Shown here: piece after piece, positions 45,004-56,500 of the stretch
How positions within the stretch are numbered: position 1 is the stretch's first letter
Layout of the letters: every line of letters starts with the position of its first letter
Assembly (NCBI GenBank): GCA_027625915.1
Contig: JANTQA010000023.1
Span: 15,500,001 to 15,564,000, forward strand
From: Anaeramoeba flamelloides
Lineage: Eukaryota > Metamonada > Anaeramoebidae
Direction of reading: 5' to 3'
Length of the DNA: 64,000 nucleotides
The notes under the pieces: generated by a model
Told to the model about the DNA's origin: nothing
Seen by the model: only the letters and a program-made list of their open reading frames with translations
The model's database searches: none
Program-made: the position numbers and the translations under genes

Positions 45004-46349
45004 TTCAAGAAATGATTTGAAAGGAAAATTTTATTTTATTTTAAAATAAAAAAAATATGATTCTTTTTAGACTATTAACAAAATATATAAAAATAATCTC
45101 TCCACAAAGCCAAATAAAAAATTAAAAATTTTACAATTAAAAATGAAAAAAATATTACTGATAACTTTCATTTTTTTTATAATTCCAATTAATATCTAAT
45201 AAAGTTGTAAACCTTTTTCAAAATTAACTATGGATTATAATGTTTATTATATGAGGGTATTTCAAAAATATAAAATTTAGAGATTTTGATTTTGAAAAAA
45301 TTTTTCCTGTTTTACTTTCCAACACAATCTCAACTTAATTTATCTTGACTCAAACAATTGGATTTTGAGAGAAACAACCCAAACAAAAAAATTTAATAAA
45401 AAAAGAACAAAAAAAATAAGAAATATATTTGGGATGGATCATATTGTTCCAGAAAAAATTTAAGGAGACAATCTCCTCTTAATTATGGTGATTGACTTGA
45501 GATTTAATTCAAGGAAAAAAAAAAAGAACAACAAAAATAAGAAAAAATCACAAATCTTTGTAATAATTAATACAGCTGTTTAAGCCCTATGGTGGAATTT
45601 TATAAGACTCTGAAATTGATTTTATATTCTGAAATTTTATTTTGTACAATAAGCGTAAAAGCGTTATGAACTTTTATCATAAACTGTAAAATTTTTAATA
45701 GAAGATTAAAAAGAATTTATCATTTGTTTGGTTTTGGTAATTGACAAACAAAATCATCAAAAAAACTTATTGTATGTGGATCTTGGATTTCAAAAATTGT
45801 TATAATCTCAGGTTTGTTTAATTTAAAAATAAAGGATTAAAAATAATATCAAGTTTGTATGATACTGTGATTTGTATGATTTCTGTGATTTCAATTCTTG
45901 AGAAAATTTAATTTTTGGCTTTATTTTTACAAAAAAAAAAATCTCTAATGAAGTAAGAGAAGTTGAAATTTCTATCTTATGATAAAAATTGAATTTTCTA
46001 TTTCAAAAAACACAATTTTTCTTAGTGAACCGATTTTTATGTAATAAAAATACCAAGGTTGGCGTTGGAAATGCTTTAATCAGAATAAACTATGTGTAAT
46101 ATACTTTAAACAACTTGGACAAGGAAACTTCATCCCGTTAGTGATGATATTTAAAAAAGAAAATTTTTGTCACATTTGACAAAAATAAAGTTTCAATTTA
46201 AAAAAACACATTAGAGTTAAAGTTACTTTATCTAAACTGCTTTATAAAAATACAACCCTTTTTTAATTTTTGGATTGTTTTTTCTTCAATAATATTTTAT
46301 TTAAATTTTTTATTTTGAAGGGGAATTAATTTAGTCTTACTGCTATTAT
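45004..46349. other. 1.3-kb stretch with weak coding-like traces
   Basis: A family F-like end (CAGCTGTTTAAGCCCTATGG) begins at about 45573 after a TA. Near 46050-46190 short pieces such as KNTKVGVGNALIRINYV and FKQLGQGNFIPLVMIF look protein-like but are broken by stops. No gene could be built. Confidence 0.35.
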
Positions 46350-47410
46350 GTTTTCTTGAATTTTCTGATCATTTGGAAAATCAATAGATTTTCGTGAGGT
46401 TTTTTTTTAAATTTCCTATTTATTTATGAAGTGCTTATAAGTTTTTTTGAGGTTTTCTATTTTATTTGTAAAATCTATTGATTTTCGTTAGGTTTTTTTT
46501 ACTTTTTGAAATAAACCGAAAATTTATAAAAATTTTCTGTTTATTTCAAAAAGAAAAAAAAAACCTAGAACACTTCAAAAATAAATAGAAAACTCAAAAA
46601 AAACTAAAGAAAATCAATAGATTTTCCAAATAAAATAGAAAATTCAAGAAAACCTAGAACACTTAACAAATAAAAAAGTAAACCTTAAGAAAACTACCGA
46701 AAATCTATTAATTTTCTAAATAAACGGAAAACCTCAAGAAAACCACTGTTAGTTTTTTTTTTAATTTTAGTAATTAAAGGAAAAATTCAAAAATTTTCTT
46801 TTTATTTCTCAAATTTCAAAAAAGAAACTCCTTTAGTTTTCTGTAGTTTTCTGTTGATTAGTAAATGAATAGACCTTGGAAACAAAAATCGGAATTCTAG
46901 AAAATCTAGATACTTGGAAGCAATTCCCCAATTTTGGAATTTTTGTTGTGAAATTTTAATAAAGAATCATTATTTTCATTATAATTAAACAATGAAAAAA
47001 ATAATAAATAATGATTCTTTATTATGAATAAGAATTAAAGATATTATTTTTATTAATTTTTGTTAATTTAAATTAATTTGTTAATCCAAATTATTAAATT
47101 TTCTTTATAGAATAGGTAATACCATTAAAATAATATTATTAGTATCTTCAATAATTTCTAAGTTGGGATTTTTTTTTTCATAAATTACTAGATTTTGTTT
47201 TTATTTTATTCTTAACATTAACATAAGAATTTCTATTTAATAATTTGTGAAATTTCTGTTTTAAGTTTAAAGTCGAACCCTTCCATTTTAAACTATTTTT
47301 GGTAATTATTTTTTTATATTTGGAGAAATATAATGTCAATTTCATAAATTTTCTTTTTTATTTCTTAAATTAAAAAAAATACCAAGGCACTTAACGACAC
47401 TCGAAGACAC
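46350..47410. repeat. Hairpin-module repeat G, copy 3
   Basis: Same modules as copy 1 in the same order: 'aatcaatagattttcgt', 'actttttgaaataaac' against its inverse, then the tail phrases 'aatccaaatta', 'actagattttgtttttattt' and 'aacataagaat'. The longest copy with its tail. Confidence 0.6.
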
Positions 47411-48185
47411 AGCTGTTAATTTATATCGTTAATCTACCAAATAATTTTTAAATATTCTTGACCTTTCCATCCAGAACTATGAATTATTAAGTTTTCTCAA
47501 AATTGATTAAGATTCACATCTTGGAATTTTAAGTTTTCTACTTAACAATTAATCCTTTCATTATTTTTTCTTGGTAAATTTAAATTTTTTGATTTCTTTT
47601 CAAAACCCTGAAAATCTTCTAATTTCTTTTTGAGTTTATATCTTCTTTTATTATCGAAATTCTTATTGGTTCAATTTTAGCTTAAGTTTTCTAAATTATT
47701 CTCGGAGAGTGTGGATTAATTTTTAAAAATTTCGTTAAATTTTTTATTTATCCAAAAATATATTGTGTTGAAAACTTTAAATTTCATATAACAGTATTGA
47801 TAAAATGATTAAATAAATAATTAATAGAGAACAATTTTTTTTTTTTTTTTTTGAAAGTAATAATTCTTGATAATCAACGATATTTTCAAATCAAATTATA
47901 TTCATTATTTTATTTAATTAAGAAAATTGTGTCTAACAAAAAAAATCTAATTTTTTTTTTATTTTATTTTTTATCAAAAATCTTTGAATGTAAAACAAAA
48001 AAACTGCAACAAAAAAAAGTTGGAAGAAGAAGAAGAAGAAAAAGAAAAAGAATGGGTTAAAATATAACTTATTGGTTTAATAGTATTTAAGCAGTATTAA
48101 TGGTTAGCAAAAATAAAAAATTCCAAATCTTGTTTACTAAATTAAAATAAATAAATAAAAGATATATAGAAAAATAAATAAAACG
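47411..48185. other. 3' flank of the TRAPP-like gene
   Basis: AT-rich; the 69-residue frame at 47851-48060 is low-complexity and lacks support. Confidence 0.4.
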
Positions 48186-50495
48186 TTATTTCTCGAAATC
48201 ATTTTTAACATAAATTAAACAAGTCTTATCTAGTATCAATATCCCACCTGAATTTAAATCATTTAAAATTATATTAAATTCAAGAAAGCCTATTTTTAAA
48301 GGAAGTAAAGATAAATTAACGATTATGGAACTTTTTGGTTTAATGTTGATTAAACTTGATTTTTCAAAAACTATCATTGCTGTCTCATCCTGGTCATCAT
48401 CCTCATCCCCATTCTCCTGCTTCTCCTGCTTCTCCTGCTTCTCCTCTTCCTCTGGATTATTATTCACCGCATTTTCATCTCCGTCGGAATTATTTGGTTT
48501 CCCATTCTTTTTTTTGTTCTTCAAAATCTTTTTTTGTTTCCCCTCCACTGCTGTCCGATGTACAAACGGTGTACGTAGCCTTAATTCGCTGTGGATATTA
48601 CTTTTATTTTCCAATTCAATTTTCAGTGAGAATTTTCGATTAACAATGATCTCGTTCTCTATTGGATGAATCGAGATTTGGATGCTTGATTCCCTTTCAA
48701 GCGCCCATTCGATGGGGATTTGTTTGGGAATAAGCTGATTTTGAAATTGCAATTTCCACATTGTATATACAATTGATCGGAATCTTCCAAAAATGTAATC
48801 AACTTTTCCCAATTGGGTATTTTTTTTTTCGATTTTGAATAAGAAATTGATTTCCTCTTTTGGTTCGATTATGACGCTTTTTCCATTTTGGAAAAGAGTT
48901 TCAGACAGATGGATTATATTGAATTTTTCATCCAATTTTAATTGGCGGGTGGGTTGCAAACCGAGATTCCGGGATTGTGTTTGGGTCTGCGTGAGGGTTT
49001 TAAAACCCTTTTCTTGAATAATTTGATTCAAACTGTTATTGGAGTTTTGTTTTTGATTTTTCTTTTCATTATTTTTCTTTTTGAATGATAAAGATCTTAG
49101 ATTTTTGTTAATTTTTGATTTCTTTAGATTTTTTGCTTTTTCATTGCTTTGGGTTTCATTTTGGTTCATTTTATTTTTTAAATTTTTCTTTTTTGGAATA
49201 TTATGATTGGTCAAATTCTTTTTTTTGGGGCTATTCTTGACTTTTGGGCTATTCTTGATTTTGGGGCTATTCTTATTTTTATTCTTGATTTTGGGACTAT
49301 TCTTATTTTTGTTTGCTGGTTGTTCGTTTGATTTATTAATTTCTTTCTTGACACGTTTTTTCTCTTTTTCTGTTCCCTTTTCTTTCTTCGTATACTGCTT
49401 GTTGGGATTAGAAACATTTTTTTCTTTTACTTTCTCCTTCTCAATTTCCTTTTTAATTATTTTTCCCGTTTCTCTCTCTTTTTTCGCCCTTTTTTCCTTT
49501 TGTTCCTGTTGTTTGATTATTAATTCATTTATGGCATCTTTCTTAACTTTCTTGAGATTAGTTTTTTCCTTCTCTTGAGCGTAGCTGTTGCCATTGCTAT
49601 TATTAGTAGCCGTACTATTACTGTTACTGTTGGCTATTTCTTTGTGATCTTGTTTTAATTTTGTACTATTACTAACTTTTTTTGTGGAATTTAATAATAT
49701 TTGGATGGAGTTAATTACAATTGGCTCTTTTTCATGGAGGTTTTCAAGTGTAACAGTAATGAAATTTGAGTTTCCAATGAATTGGTGGGTACACCTATAT
49801 TTTAATGGGAATATAATTGGAATGTTCAAAAAAAAGGTTTTTTTAAAAACCATTGGTATTTCAGATAATTGTTCAAATAATTGGTTGACGTCTAACTGCG
49901 GATCAAACCCAAAGTTGATCACTTTGTTTGTTGGGAATTCCCGTTCTTTTTTTTTCTTTTGTTTATCGGTTTTTCCTTCTTTTATTAAATTTGTAAATTT
50001 TAATTCAGAAATTGCTTTTTTTTCTGTTTTGAGTTCAATTTTGAGCAGAATTTGATCCTCAAGAGCACCATTACGCTTTTTTGAATTATACGCTATTTCA
50101 ATTTGGGAAGGTATAACGATGTCACCATTCTTTAGAAAGGTGCCACTTGAATTTATTCTTGGCAATTCGCGTATTGAATCAATTTGAGAATTTTTTACTT
50201 TTGTTTTAACAGCCGTGATGAGATTCAAATTTTGAAAACTAACTTTTTGGCTGACAATAGCGATGGAAGCGTACGTTTCACACACCATTTTTTGCCAGTT
50301 TGTTCTTTCTTTTTCTTCTTGAAGAGTTGTTGAAAGTACCAGATAAAAATGTAAAATTTCTGATTGCAAAACACTCGTTCTTGGTTTGTGTTCGAAATCT
50401 TGTAAAATGTCGCCACTAAATTGTTCTGGAATAAAAACACTGCAATTGGTACTTTGAAGAAGAGTGTCAGAATCTTCTCCAGTAAAGTAATTCAT
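48186..50495 (-). CDS. TRAPPC14/TRAPPC13-like TRAPP II subunit homologue
   Basis: An intronless frame of 769 residues from the ATG at 50495 to the TAA at 48186; a more upstream ATG (50591) would only add 32 AT-type residues. By eye the blocks follow human TRAPPC14 (MAP11) in order: an N-terminal region SVFIPEQFSGDILQDF with LHFYLVLSTT; about residues 215-275 with FPLKYRCTHQFIGNSNFITV and EPIVINSIQILLN; a middle Lys/Asn-rich spacer; then SVIIEPKEEINFLFKIE, IPIEWALERESSIQISI, FSLKIELENKSNIHSELRLR and a last beta-sandwich ending CLIYV. These are Ig-like beta-sandwich domains as in TRAPPC13 and TRAPPC14, which help TRAPP II act on Rab GTPases at Golgi and endosomal membranes. The spacers (about 285-500 and 660-700) are lineage-specific low complexity. 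The assignment rests on recalled sequence, not an alignment; TRAPPC13 is the main alternative. Confidence 0.65.
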   Translation of the reverse strand: MNYFTGEDSDTLLQSTNCSVFIPEQFSGDILQDFEHKPRTSVLQSEILHFYLVLSTTLQEEKERTNWQKMVCETYASIAIVSQKVSFQNLNLITAVKTKVKNSQIDSIRELPRINSSGTFLKNGDIVIPSQIEIAYNSKKRNGALEDQILLKIELKTEKKAISELKFTNLIKEGKTDKQKKKKEREFPTNKVINFGFDPQLDVNQLFEQLSEIPMVFKKTFFLNIPIIFPLKYRCTHQFIGNSNFITVTLENLHEKEPIVINSIQILLNSTKKVSNSTKLKQDHKEIANSNSNSTATNNSNGNSYAQEKEKTNLKKVKKDAINELIIKQQEQKEKRAKKERETGKIIKKEIEKEKVKEKNVSNPNKQYTKKEKGTEKEKKRVKKEINKSNEQPANKNKNSPKIKNKNKNSPKIKNSPKVKNSPKKKNLTNHNIPKKKNLKNKMNQNETQSNEKAKNLKKSKINKNLRSLSFKKKNNEKKNQKQNSNNSLNQIIQEKGFKTLTQTQTQSRNLGLQPTRQLKLDEKFNIIHLSETLFQNGKSVIIEPKEEINFLFKIEKKNTQLGKVDYIFGRFRSIVYTMWKLQFQNQLIPKQIPIEWALERESSIQISIHPIENEIIVNRKFSLKIELENKSNIHSELRLRTPFVHRTAVEGKQKKILKNKKKNGKPNNSDGDENAVNNNPEEEEKQEKQEKQENGDEDDDQDETAMIVFEKSSLINIKPKSSIIVNLSLLPLKIGFLEFNIILNDLNSGGILILDKTCLIYVKNDFEK

Positions 50496-50943
50496 TGTAT
50501 TGATAAAATCAATTAATTTGAAATAAATCCGAGAAAAACAAAAAATGATTTGTTTTTGATATTTTGTAAGGAAGTATGTACATTTTACCATTTTGAAAAA
50601 TTTTAATTGTGTGACTTACTGAAAAAAGTATTTTTTGAGTGTTATGGGATATAAAACTTTGAAACCAAAATATCATTCACTACTTTATTTATGAAAATAA
50701 TCAAAATTATTTCGGGTTGAGATCTTTAAAATTTCAATTTTTTGGAACATTTTTTTTGTATTTAAATTGTTGGGTTTAATAAAATTATTTTTGGATTCAG
50801 AAATCTATTTATCAGAATTCTTGAAATAATTCCCAGAGTAAAGCTAAAAAAAATCGATATAAGAAGGTGTTTATTTGAAACCAACCTTTTCTTGTTTAAG
50901 ACCAAATATGAAAGATAATCTTTCCATATAAATTTGTTAATAT
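50496..50943. other. 5' flank of the TRAPP-like gene
   Basis: AT-rich; no motif recognised. Confidence 0.35.
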
Positions 50944-51274
50944 ACTGGTATTTGAATTATAAAAAAGAAAAAATTTTCACTTCATTTTCAAGTTCCTTTT
51001 TGATAAAGATCGAATAAACAAACTACAACTTACTTCTTTGAGAACTGTCTATAAAAAAAAAAAATATAGATAAGGAAGTGAAAATTTTAATCCCTTCTAT
51101 ACTAGTATTTGAATTAATTATTGTGATTAAATTTCCTTTTATTTTCATTACCTTCTTTATATAAATTTAAAGTCAATAAATCCCAACCTACTTCCTTTGA
51201 GAACTTGTTCTCGAAAAGAATAAGTATGGAAAATGAATTAAATTTTTTTTCTCGTTTATAATTCAAATACCAGT
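50944..51274. mobile_element. Two adjoining family N elements
   Basis: ACTGGTATTTGAATTATAAA at 50944, a second left end ACTAGTATTTGAATTAATTA at 51101, and the shared right end ATTCAAATACCAGT closing at 51274. Subterminal 'aaaattttcacttcattttc' and its inverse 'gaagtgaaaatttt' flank the first unit. Confidence 0.6.
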
Positions 51275-51879
51275 AAGTATTGAAAATTATATTTTTCACA
51301 AAAGTATATGCACAACAATTTGCTTCATCTTCATCTTCTTAATTTGGACAAGGGTGTACATGGTATTATCTTGGAATTCTATCAAATTTCTATTTATTAA
51401 TTTAATAGTAGTGAAATAAATTCTGGGCAAGATTTTTAAATAAAAAAATTACACAAATATATTACTAATATCAACAATTAAAATCAAATCCTTTTTTTAA
51501 AAAATCAATTTTTTTAAAATTATAACTCATACAATTATGAGAATGATGATTAATTAAAGTAAAGTTGTTCAAAACACCATTCGATCAATCCTAAAACAAG
51601 AATAAAATCCCGAAAAATATAATATATCTTATACTTTCATTCCAAAAAACTTTCTTCTACTGTAAAATTACAATTTTACAATAAACCAGAATCAATTAAC
51701 ACTCCTTTTTCTTCAAAGTTATTATGGGAAGGTGTTTTTAAGTTTCTAAAAATTTTCCAGTATTTTCTAGAAATTTTTTATAAGGATAGATATTTATAAT
51801 ATTAGAATTGTATAAATTAATTCCCATAAAATGATTATATGGTATTATTTTTTTTAAAACAAAATCAGTAAAAATCCTT
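51275..51879. other. AT-rich stretch with a family I fragment
   Basis: About 51480-51620 matches the interior of family I ('gaatgatgattaattaaa', 'gttcaaaacaccattc'). Confidence 0.45.
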
Positions 51880-52440
51880 TATAAAAACTCTTTTTCAGTC
51901 AAAGGGGCCCATTTTATTTAAGAAAGAAAGTATAAACCATGGTTTTTATCCAGTATTATTCTCTAAAATAATTTTTCAATTTTTCGATCTGATCAAAATT
52001 TTCTGATTTAGTAAAATTATTTTAGCATTTTCTTTTTTATTTTCTTATTTTTTTTTTATTTCTTTTTTTTTTAAAAACAAATTTGAAAAAAATCCTTTGA
52101 AAAATCCAAATATACATTAAGAAAATTGAGTTTATGTTTTTTGTTTTTAAAATACATACATTCAAAACTAAAAAATCTTATTATCAACAATTTTAATTTC
52201 CTAAAGAAATTGAGATGTTTTTAGATTAGACATTCCAATAAAAATGCCCAAAAAATTTTTTTAACATTTTTTTTTCCAAAAATTTAGGTTTTTTCAACTA
52301 TTTCTTTGATGAATCTCAACTCTAATTCAAAGTTTATTTTTTGTCTTATTTCTAAATAATCGAAGTTTGAATTATTATTAAAAAAAAAAGTAAATTTTTC
52401 TTTTTTTGACTTAGTCTCCTTTGAGTGGAATGGTTTTTAA
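51880..52440. mobile_element. Inverted-repeat element P, copy 1 (no insertion)
   Basis: Begins AAAACTCTTTTTCAGTCAAA and ends with the inverse TTTGAGTGGAATGGTTTTT. It has a single TTAA at 52117-52120, exactly where copy 2 (60682-62493) carries the 1.23-kb family D element, so this is the empty site for that insertion. Confidence 0.7.
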
Positions 52441-52542
52441 AATCATTATGTTACCCTTGCTATATCATTTTCCATATGATTATTTAATATTAATTGTTAC
52501 TTATTAAAAATAGTTTTTCTGATATTTTTGGTTCTTGTATTA

Positions 52543-52695
52543 CAGTCAGTTCCACTTTTAATACCACAAACTTTTAACGAAATTTAAGGCACAAAAAAAA
52601 AATCTCAAATTAAGGCACAAAATTTTGAATTTTTTTTTTACAAATTATTTTACTAGAATCTGAATTCTTTTGTGTTTTAAAAGTGGAACTGACTG
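52543..52695. mobile_element. Family A palindromic element, short copy
   Basis: CAGTCAGTTCCACTTTTAAT to AAAAGTGGAACTGACTG, 153 bp, preceded by TA. Part of one arm is missing compared with 44804-45001. Confidence 0.75.
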
Positions 52696-53453
52696 TTAGT
52701 AAATATCTATCTATTGAAAATCAAAAACACAAAGAATAGTTTAGTATTTTTATCTGAGAATAAGTAAAAAAATATCTTAAAAAGCCTTGAGAAAATAAAT
52801 AATTTTAGGTTTATAAAATATTTTGGAAAATGGATAATTTTCTTTCTAATTTATCTTGAAATTTCTAGGATTAAATTTTCCGAAAAAAAATTTACAAAAA
52901 AATGAGATTTTGGGGAAGATTAATTTTATTTGGTGAATACTGATAAATTTCAATAAATTTCATATATTTTTTAGTTCAATTTCCTTTTTTGAAACTTCAA
53001 TTATTAACTTTTAAAACTAGTTAAGAGAATTGATCCTTTTGAAAGCTCAACTAATTTTATAAAGTTTTTTTAACATTTAAAAGAATAAAATACTTTATCC
53101 AAAACTTGTGTACAAAAATTTGGTAAAATGGAAAATGAAGTAAAAATTTTACAGATATTTATTTGAATTTATCAGTACAAGTAAAAATGTAAAAAAAAAA
53201 AAATTTTTCTTCAAAACAAATTGCTGTTGATAATTTATAAATGGGAAAATTTTCCACTTTCTCTACTATTTCCTTTTTCTTTTTACAAAAAAAAATATTT
53301 CTCAAAGGAATCAACTGTAATTTTCGTTACTGTAAAAAAACAATACTCATAATTAAACTTTATCTTAAATTCCAATAAGAAAGATTAATTAGATGTCGAA
53401 AAATACCATTTCTAATTGATTTTCTAAAGATGTATGGGTTTTTTCAGCTAATA
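52696..53453. other. AT-rich stretch
   Basis: Contains a family N-like right end near 53125-53165 but no matching left end. Confidence 0.4.
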
Positions 53454-54468
53454 CAGCTGTTCCAAAGCTATTGTGAAATTTTATCAATATCAAAATTTGA
53501 TGTTGATATAGATTCCAAAATCTAAGAATATAAGAATAAGAAAGCGTAAATTGAAAAAAAAAATTTCATAAATGAGTTAATAGTCAAGAATTTTTTCCGA
53601 TTTTCAAAAAATAAATTCATTTTTAAGAGGAAATTTTATGTCGTTTCTTAATGAATTTTTGATATTTAAAGTCATTTTGGTTAGGAAAATTTATTTTTTG
53701 AAAATCGGAAAAAATTCTTGAATATTGGCTCATTTAGTAATTTTTTTTCAAGATGAGCTTTATAATTCACATAATGAATATTTTAAAAATTTTATTTATT
53801 GTGAGAAAGGAGTAATCAAAAAAAATTTACTAAATAAAAAAAAGAGAAGAAGAAAAATAATTAAAACATTAAAGTAAAAAAATATTATATCATTTACATG
53901 ACCAAATTAAAAATTATCCACGTTCTGAAACAGGAGGAGTAAAAACCCGATAGAAAGATTATTATTAATAAGATTCCACAAACTGTGATTAATAAATTGG
54001 TATTCCACGACTCCGAAAAGTGGGGCACTATGTACCCGAATTTGTATATTTTATTACTATTTTAGGAATTTTTTATTTTCTATTTTTTTATTTTCATTTT
54101 TTCTTGATTACCTTAAGTTTTCTAACCATAAGAGCTTTGAAAAAGCCTTGTCGAGGGGAGAAGTCTGAGAATATTTTGTAAATGGTTGAAACTGTGAACG
54201 TGGAGGGTATATTTTTCAAAAAAATATTCCCTACCATGATTATCTACTATTAGATTCGGATTAACTGTCGACTAATTATTGTTGGTAATTAGTGGAGTAC
54301 AAAGAACCTTCTGTAATCTAGACTAAAAGTAGAGAGATTATTGATTCTCTTCAAGTAAAAACAAAAATTTGGATTTATGAAAAACGAAAAAATAATAATA
54401 TTTTAAAAATTTATATCAACATCAAAATTTGATATTCATAAAATTTCACGTTAGCTTGGGATTGACTT
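53454..54468. mobile_element. Larger family F-related inverted-repeat element with a foreign core
   Basis: The left end CAGCTGTTCCAAAGCTATTG follows a TA; 'tatcaacatcaaaatttgat' near 54413 is the inverse of 'atcaaaatttgatgttgata' near 53488, and the right end runs 'aaatttcacgttagcttggg'. An inner hairpin pairs 53590-53620 with 53695-53725. The core 53880-54350 is GC-richer than its surroundings and has no matching piece elsewhere in the window. Confidence 0.5.
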
Positions 54469-54539
54469 TAATTAATTAATAATATTTGTAACCTAAAGTA
54501 AAATAAATTTTTTTTTATTTTTTTTTTTATAATTATTGA

Positions 54540-54910
54540 AAAAGTGTAAATTACAGTCTAGTTACCCTTAGACTTAAATTTACTTTCAGAAATTTTAAAC
54601 GTTAAATCATATATTTCACGATTATTAATTAATGAAAATAATTTGAAACTATAATATTTTAAAATTATTTCATTAAGATTTATTTCTTTTAATTTATTGT
54701 GAAATATTAATCTATCTTCTTCATAAGGAAGTACATACCCATAAAAAATGATCAATATTTTCTATAATTTCCTTTGGTTTATACTTTAAATATAATGGAC
54801 AAAATTTGTTTGAATTTTTATCTATTACATAGTAATATCTATTTAAGCAGTTAGTGAATGTTCTGAATTTTAGAATTGTTGAACTTGAGGGATAACTTGA
54901 ATATTTTTAA
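54540..54910 (-). mobile_element. LINE 3' fragment, inverted copy
   Basis: Minus-strand pieces NKFCPLYLKYKPKEIIENID with HFLWVC, then YEEDRLIFHNKLKEINLNEI and ILKYYSFKLFSLI, show the C..C...E...H...C..Y...R pattern of the zinc-binding tail of non-LTR reverse transcriptases. A frame change lies between the two pieces. The whole block matches 56120-56490 in inverse orientation. Confidence 0.6.
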
Positions 54911-55004
54911 GTTTGAAATAAACAATTTTGTTTTTTAATTATTGTGAAATATTTTTGGACCTTCCAACTTGTAGAATTAAATTTTCTTTTTTTAATTGGA
55001 AAAT

Positions 55005-55660
55005 AACAGTACACAAAAGTAAATATGAATGTAGTAAAAAATAGAGTTTTTGTTAAATATTGGGGTATTTATTTAGATAAAATTGCACTTATAGTTTATA
55101 ATTTAAAATAATCTAAAGAAACATATAATAACTGCAATCAATTATTCAATAACAATTCTCTGAATAATAGTTTAAAAATTAGATTATTTAACACAAATTT
55201 AGAAATTAGGGTTGTCAGAGTAAATTGATGTCCTCCCTTCAAAATAAAAAAAAAAAAAAAAAAAATTGGATTATTTAAATCTTTTATATTAATTCAATTA
55301 AAATATCGATTAGAAATTTTTAATTATCAAATAAAAAAGATAAATTATTTAAATTCTTGGGTTAATTCATGTATTTCAGAATTATGGAAAATAAACAGTA
55401 ATAAACCAATTCTTATTTATAAAACAGAATTTAAAAGATTGAATATATGAAAATTTCAGTAAATAAAAAGAAATATATATATAAAAACAATAAATTAGGA
55501 AATTTATCTCTTCCTTCTTTAGAAAAATTAATAAAATTTAATCAAAGAATAAATAATAAAATCAACTGACATTCAAAAGAACTAAAAGAATTAAAAAATG
55601 AAATATATAAGTACACATTAAATGAGATGCTGAATTCCAAAAGTTGGAAGTGTCTTTAGG
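55005..55660 (+). mobile_element. LINE fragment, upstream part
   Basis: The plus strand gives decayed protein-like pieces (KIALIVYNLK, NNSLNNSLKIRLFNTNLEIR, SWVNSCISELWKINSNKPIL, NKLGNLSLPSLEKLIKFNQR) typical of the region between the polymerase and the zinc-binding tail of LINE ORFs. It is separated from the tail at 56105 by repeat G. An inverted match to its start lies at about 56815-56875. Confidence 0.5.
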
Positions 55661-56100
55661 TTTTCCAAAATTCGAAATAATTGACTAAAATCTTTGATTT
55701 TACTCTATTCTTTTAAATTCTGGAAAACCACCGTTAGCTTTTTTTTAATTTTAGAAATATAAAGAAAATTTCTTTAATTTTCGTTTTATTTCTTAAATTA
55801 AAAAAACCTCCGTTAGGTTTTCTTGAGTTTTCTATTTATTTGTAAAGTTTTCTAGGTTTTTTTGAGTTTTTTTACTTTAGAAATAAACAAAAAAATTTAA
55901 TAAATTTTCGGTTTATTTCTAAAGTAAAAAAAACCTTAGAAAATCGATAGATTTAACAAATAAAAAAGAAAACCGCCGTTAGGTTTTCCAAAATTTAAAA
56001 GAATCGAGATAAATCTTTTATTTTACTCTATTCTTTTGAATTCTGGAAAACTTAGGCACTTGACAGCACTCTATGGCACTCTACAACACCCACAAAATAA
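55661..56100. repeat. Hairpin-module repeat G, copy 4, inserted in the LINE
   Basis: Opens with 'tttaggttttccaaaattcg' and closes 'ctatggcactctacaacacc'. It includes two 'gattttactctattcttt' hairpins and the 'actttagaaataaac' hairpin. LINE-like frames stop at its left border and resume at its right border. Confidence 0.65.
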
Positions 56101-56500
56101 TTAAAAATCAAAATTATTTATTTAAAACTCAAAAATAATCAAGTTATCCATCAAGTTCAACAATTCTAAAATTCAGATCGTACACTAACTGCTTAAATAG
56201 ATTTTACTATGTAATAGATAAAAATTCAAATTAATTTTGTCCTTTGTGTTCAAAATATGAACCAAAGGAAATTATAGAAAATATTGATCATTTTTTAGGG
56301 TATGTACTTTCTATGAAAAAGATAGATTAATTTTTCACAATAAATTAAAAGAAATAAATCTTGATGAAATAATTTTAAAATATTATAGTTTGAAACTATT
56401 TTCAGTAATTATCAATTTTGAAATCTCTGATCTTACGCTTAAATTCCTGATGTGGAATTAAAGTCTAAGGGCAACTTAAAGTGTAATCTACACTTGTTCA
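56101..56500 (+). mobile_element. LINE 3' fragment, zinc-binding tail
   Basis: Plus-strand pieces SSYPSSSTILKF, FCPLCSKYEPKEIIENIDHF and CTFYEKDRLIFHNKLKEINL then DEIILKYYSLKLFSV show CPLC...E....H...C..Y...R, the tail motif of LINE reverse transcriptases. Frames change between pieces, so it is not functional. Confidence 0.65.

Noticed and set aside
48325-50055. Several 95-123-residue plus-strand frames
   Set aside because: They are antisense shadows of the TRAPP-like gene, mostly opposite its lysine-rich spacers.
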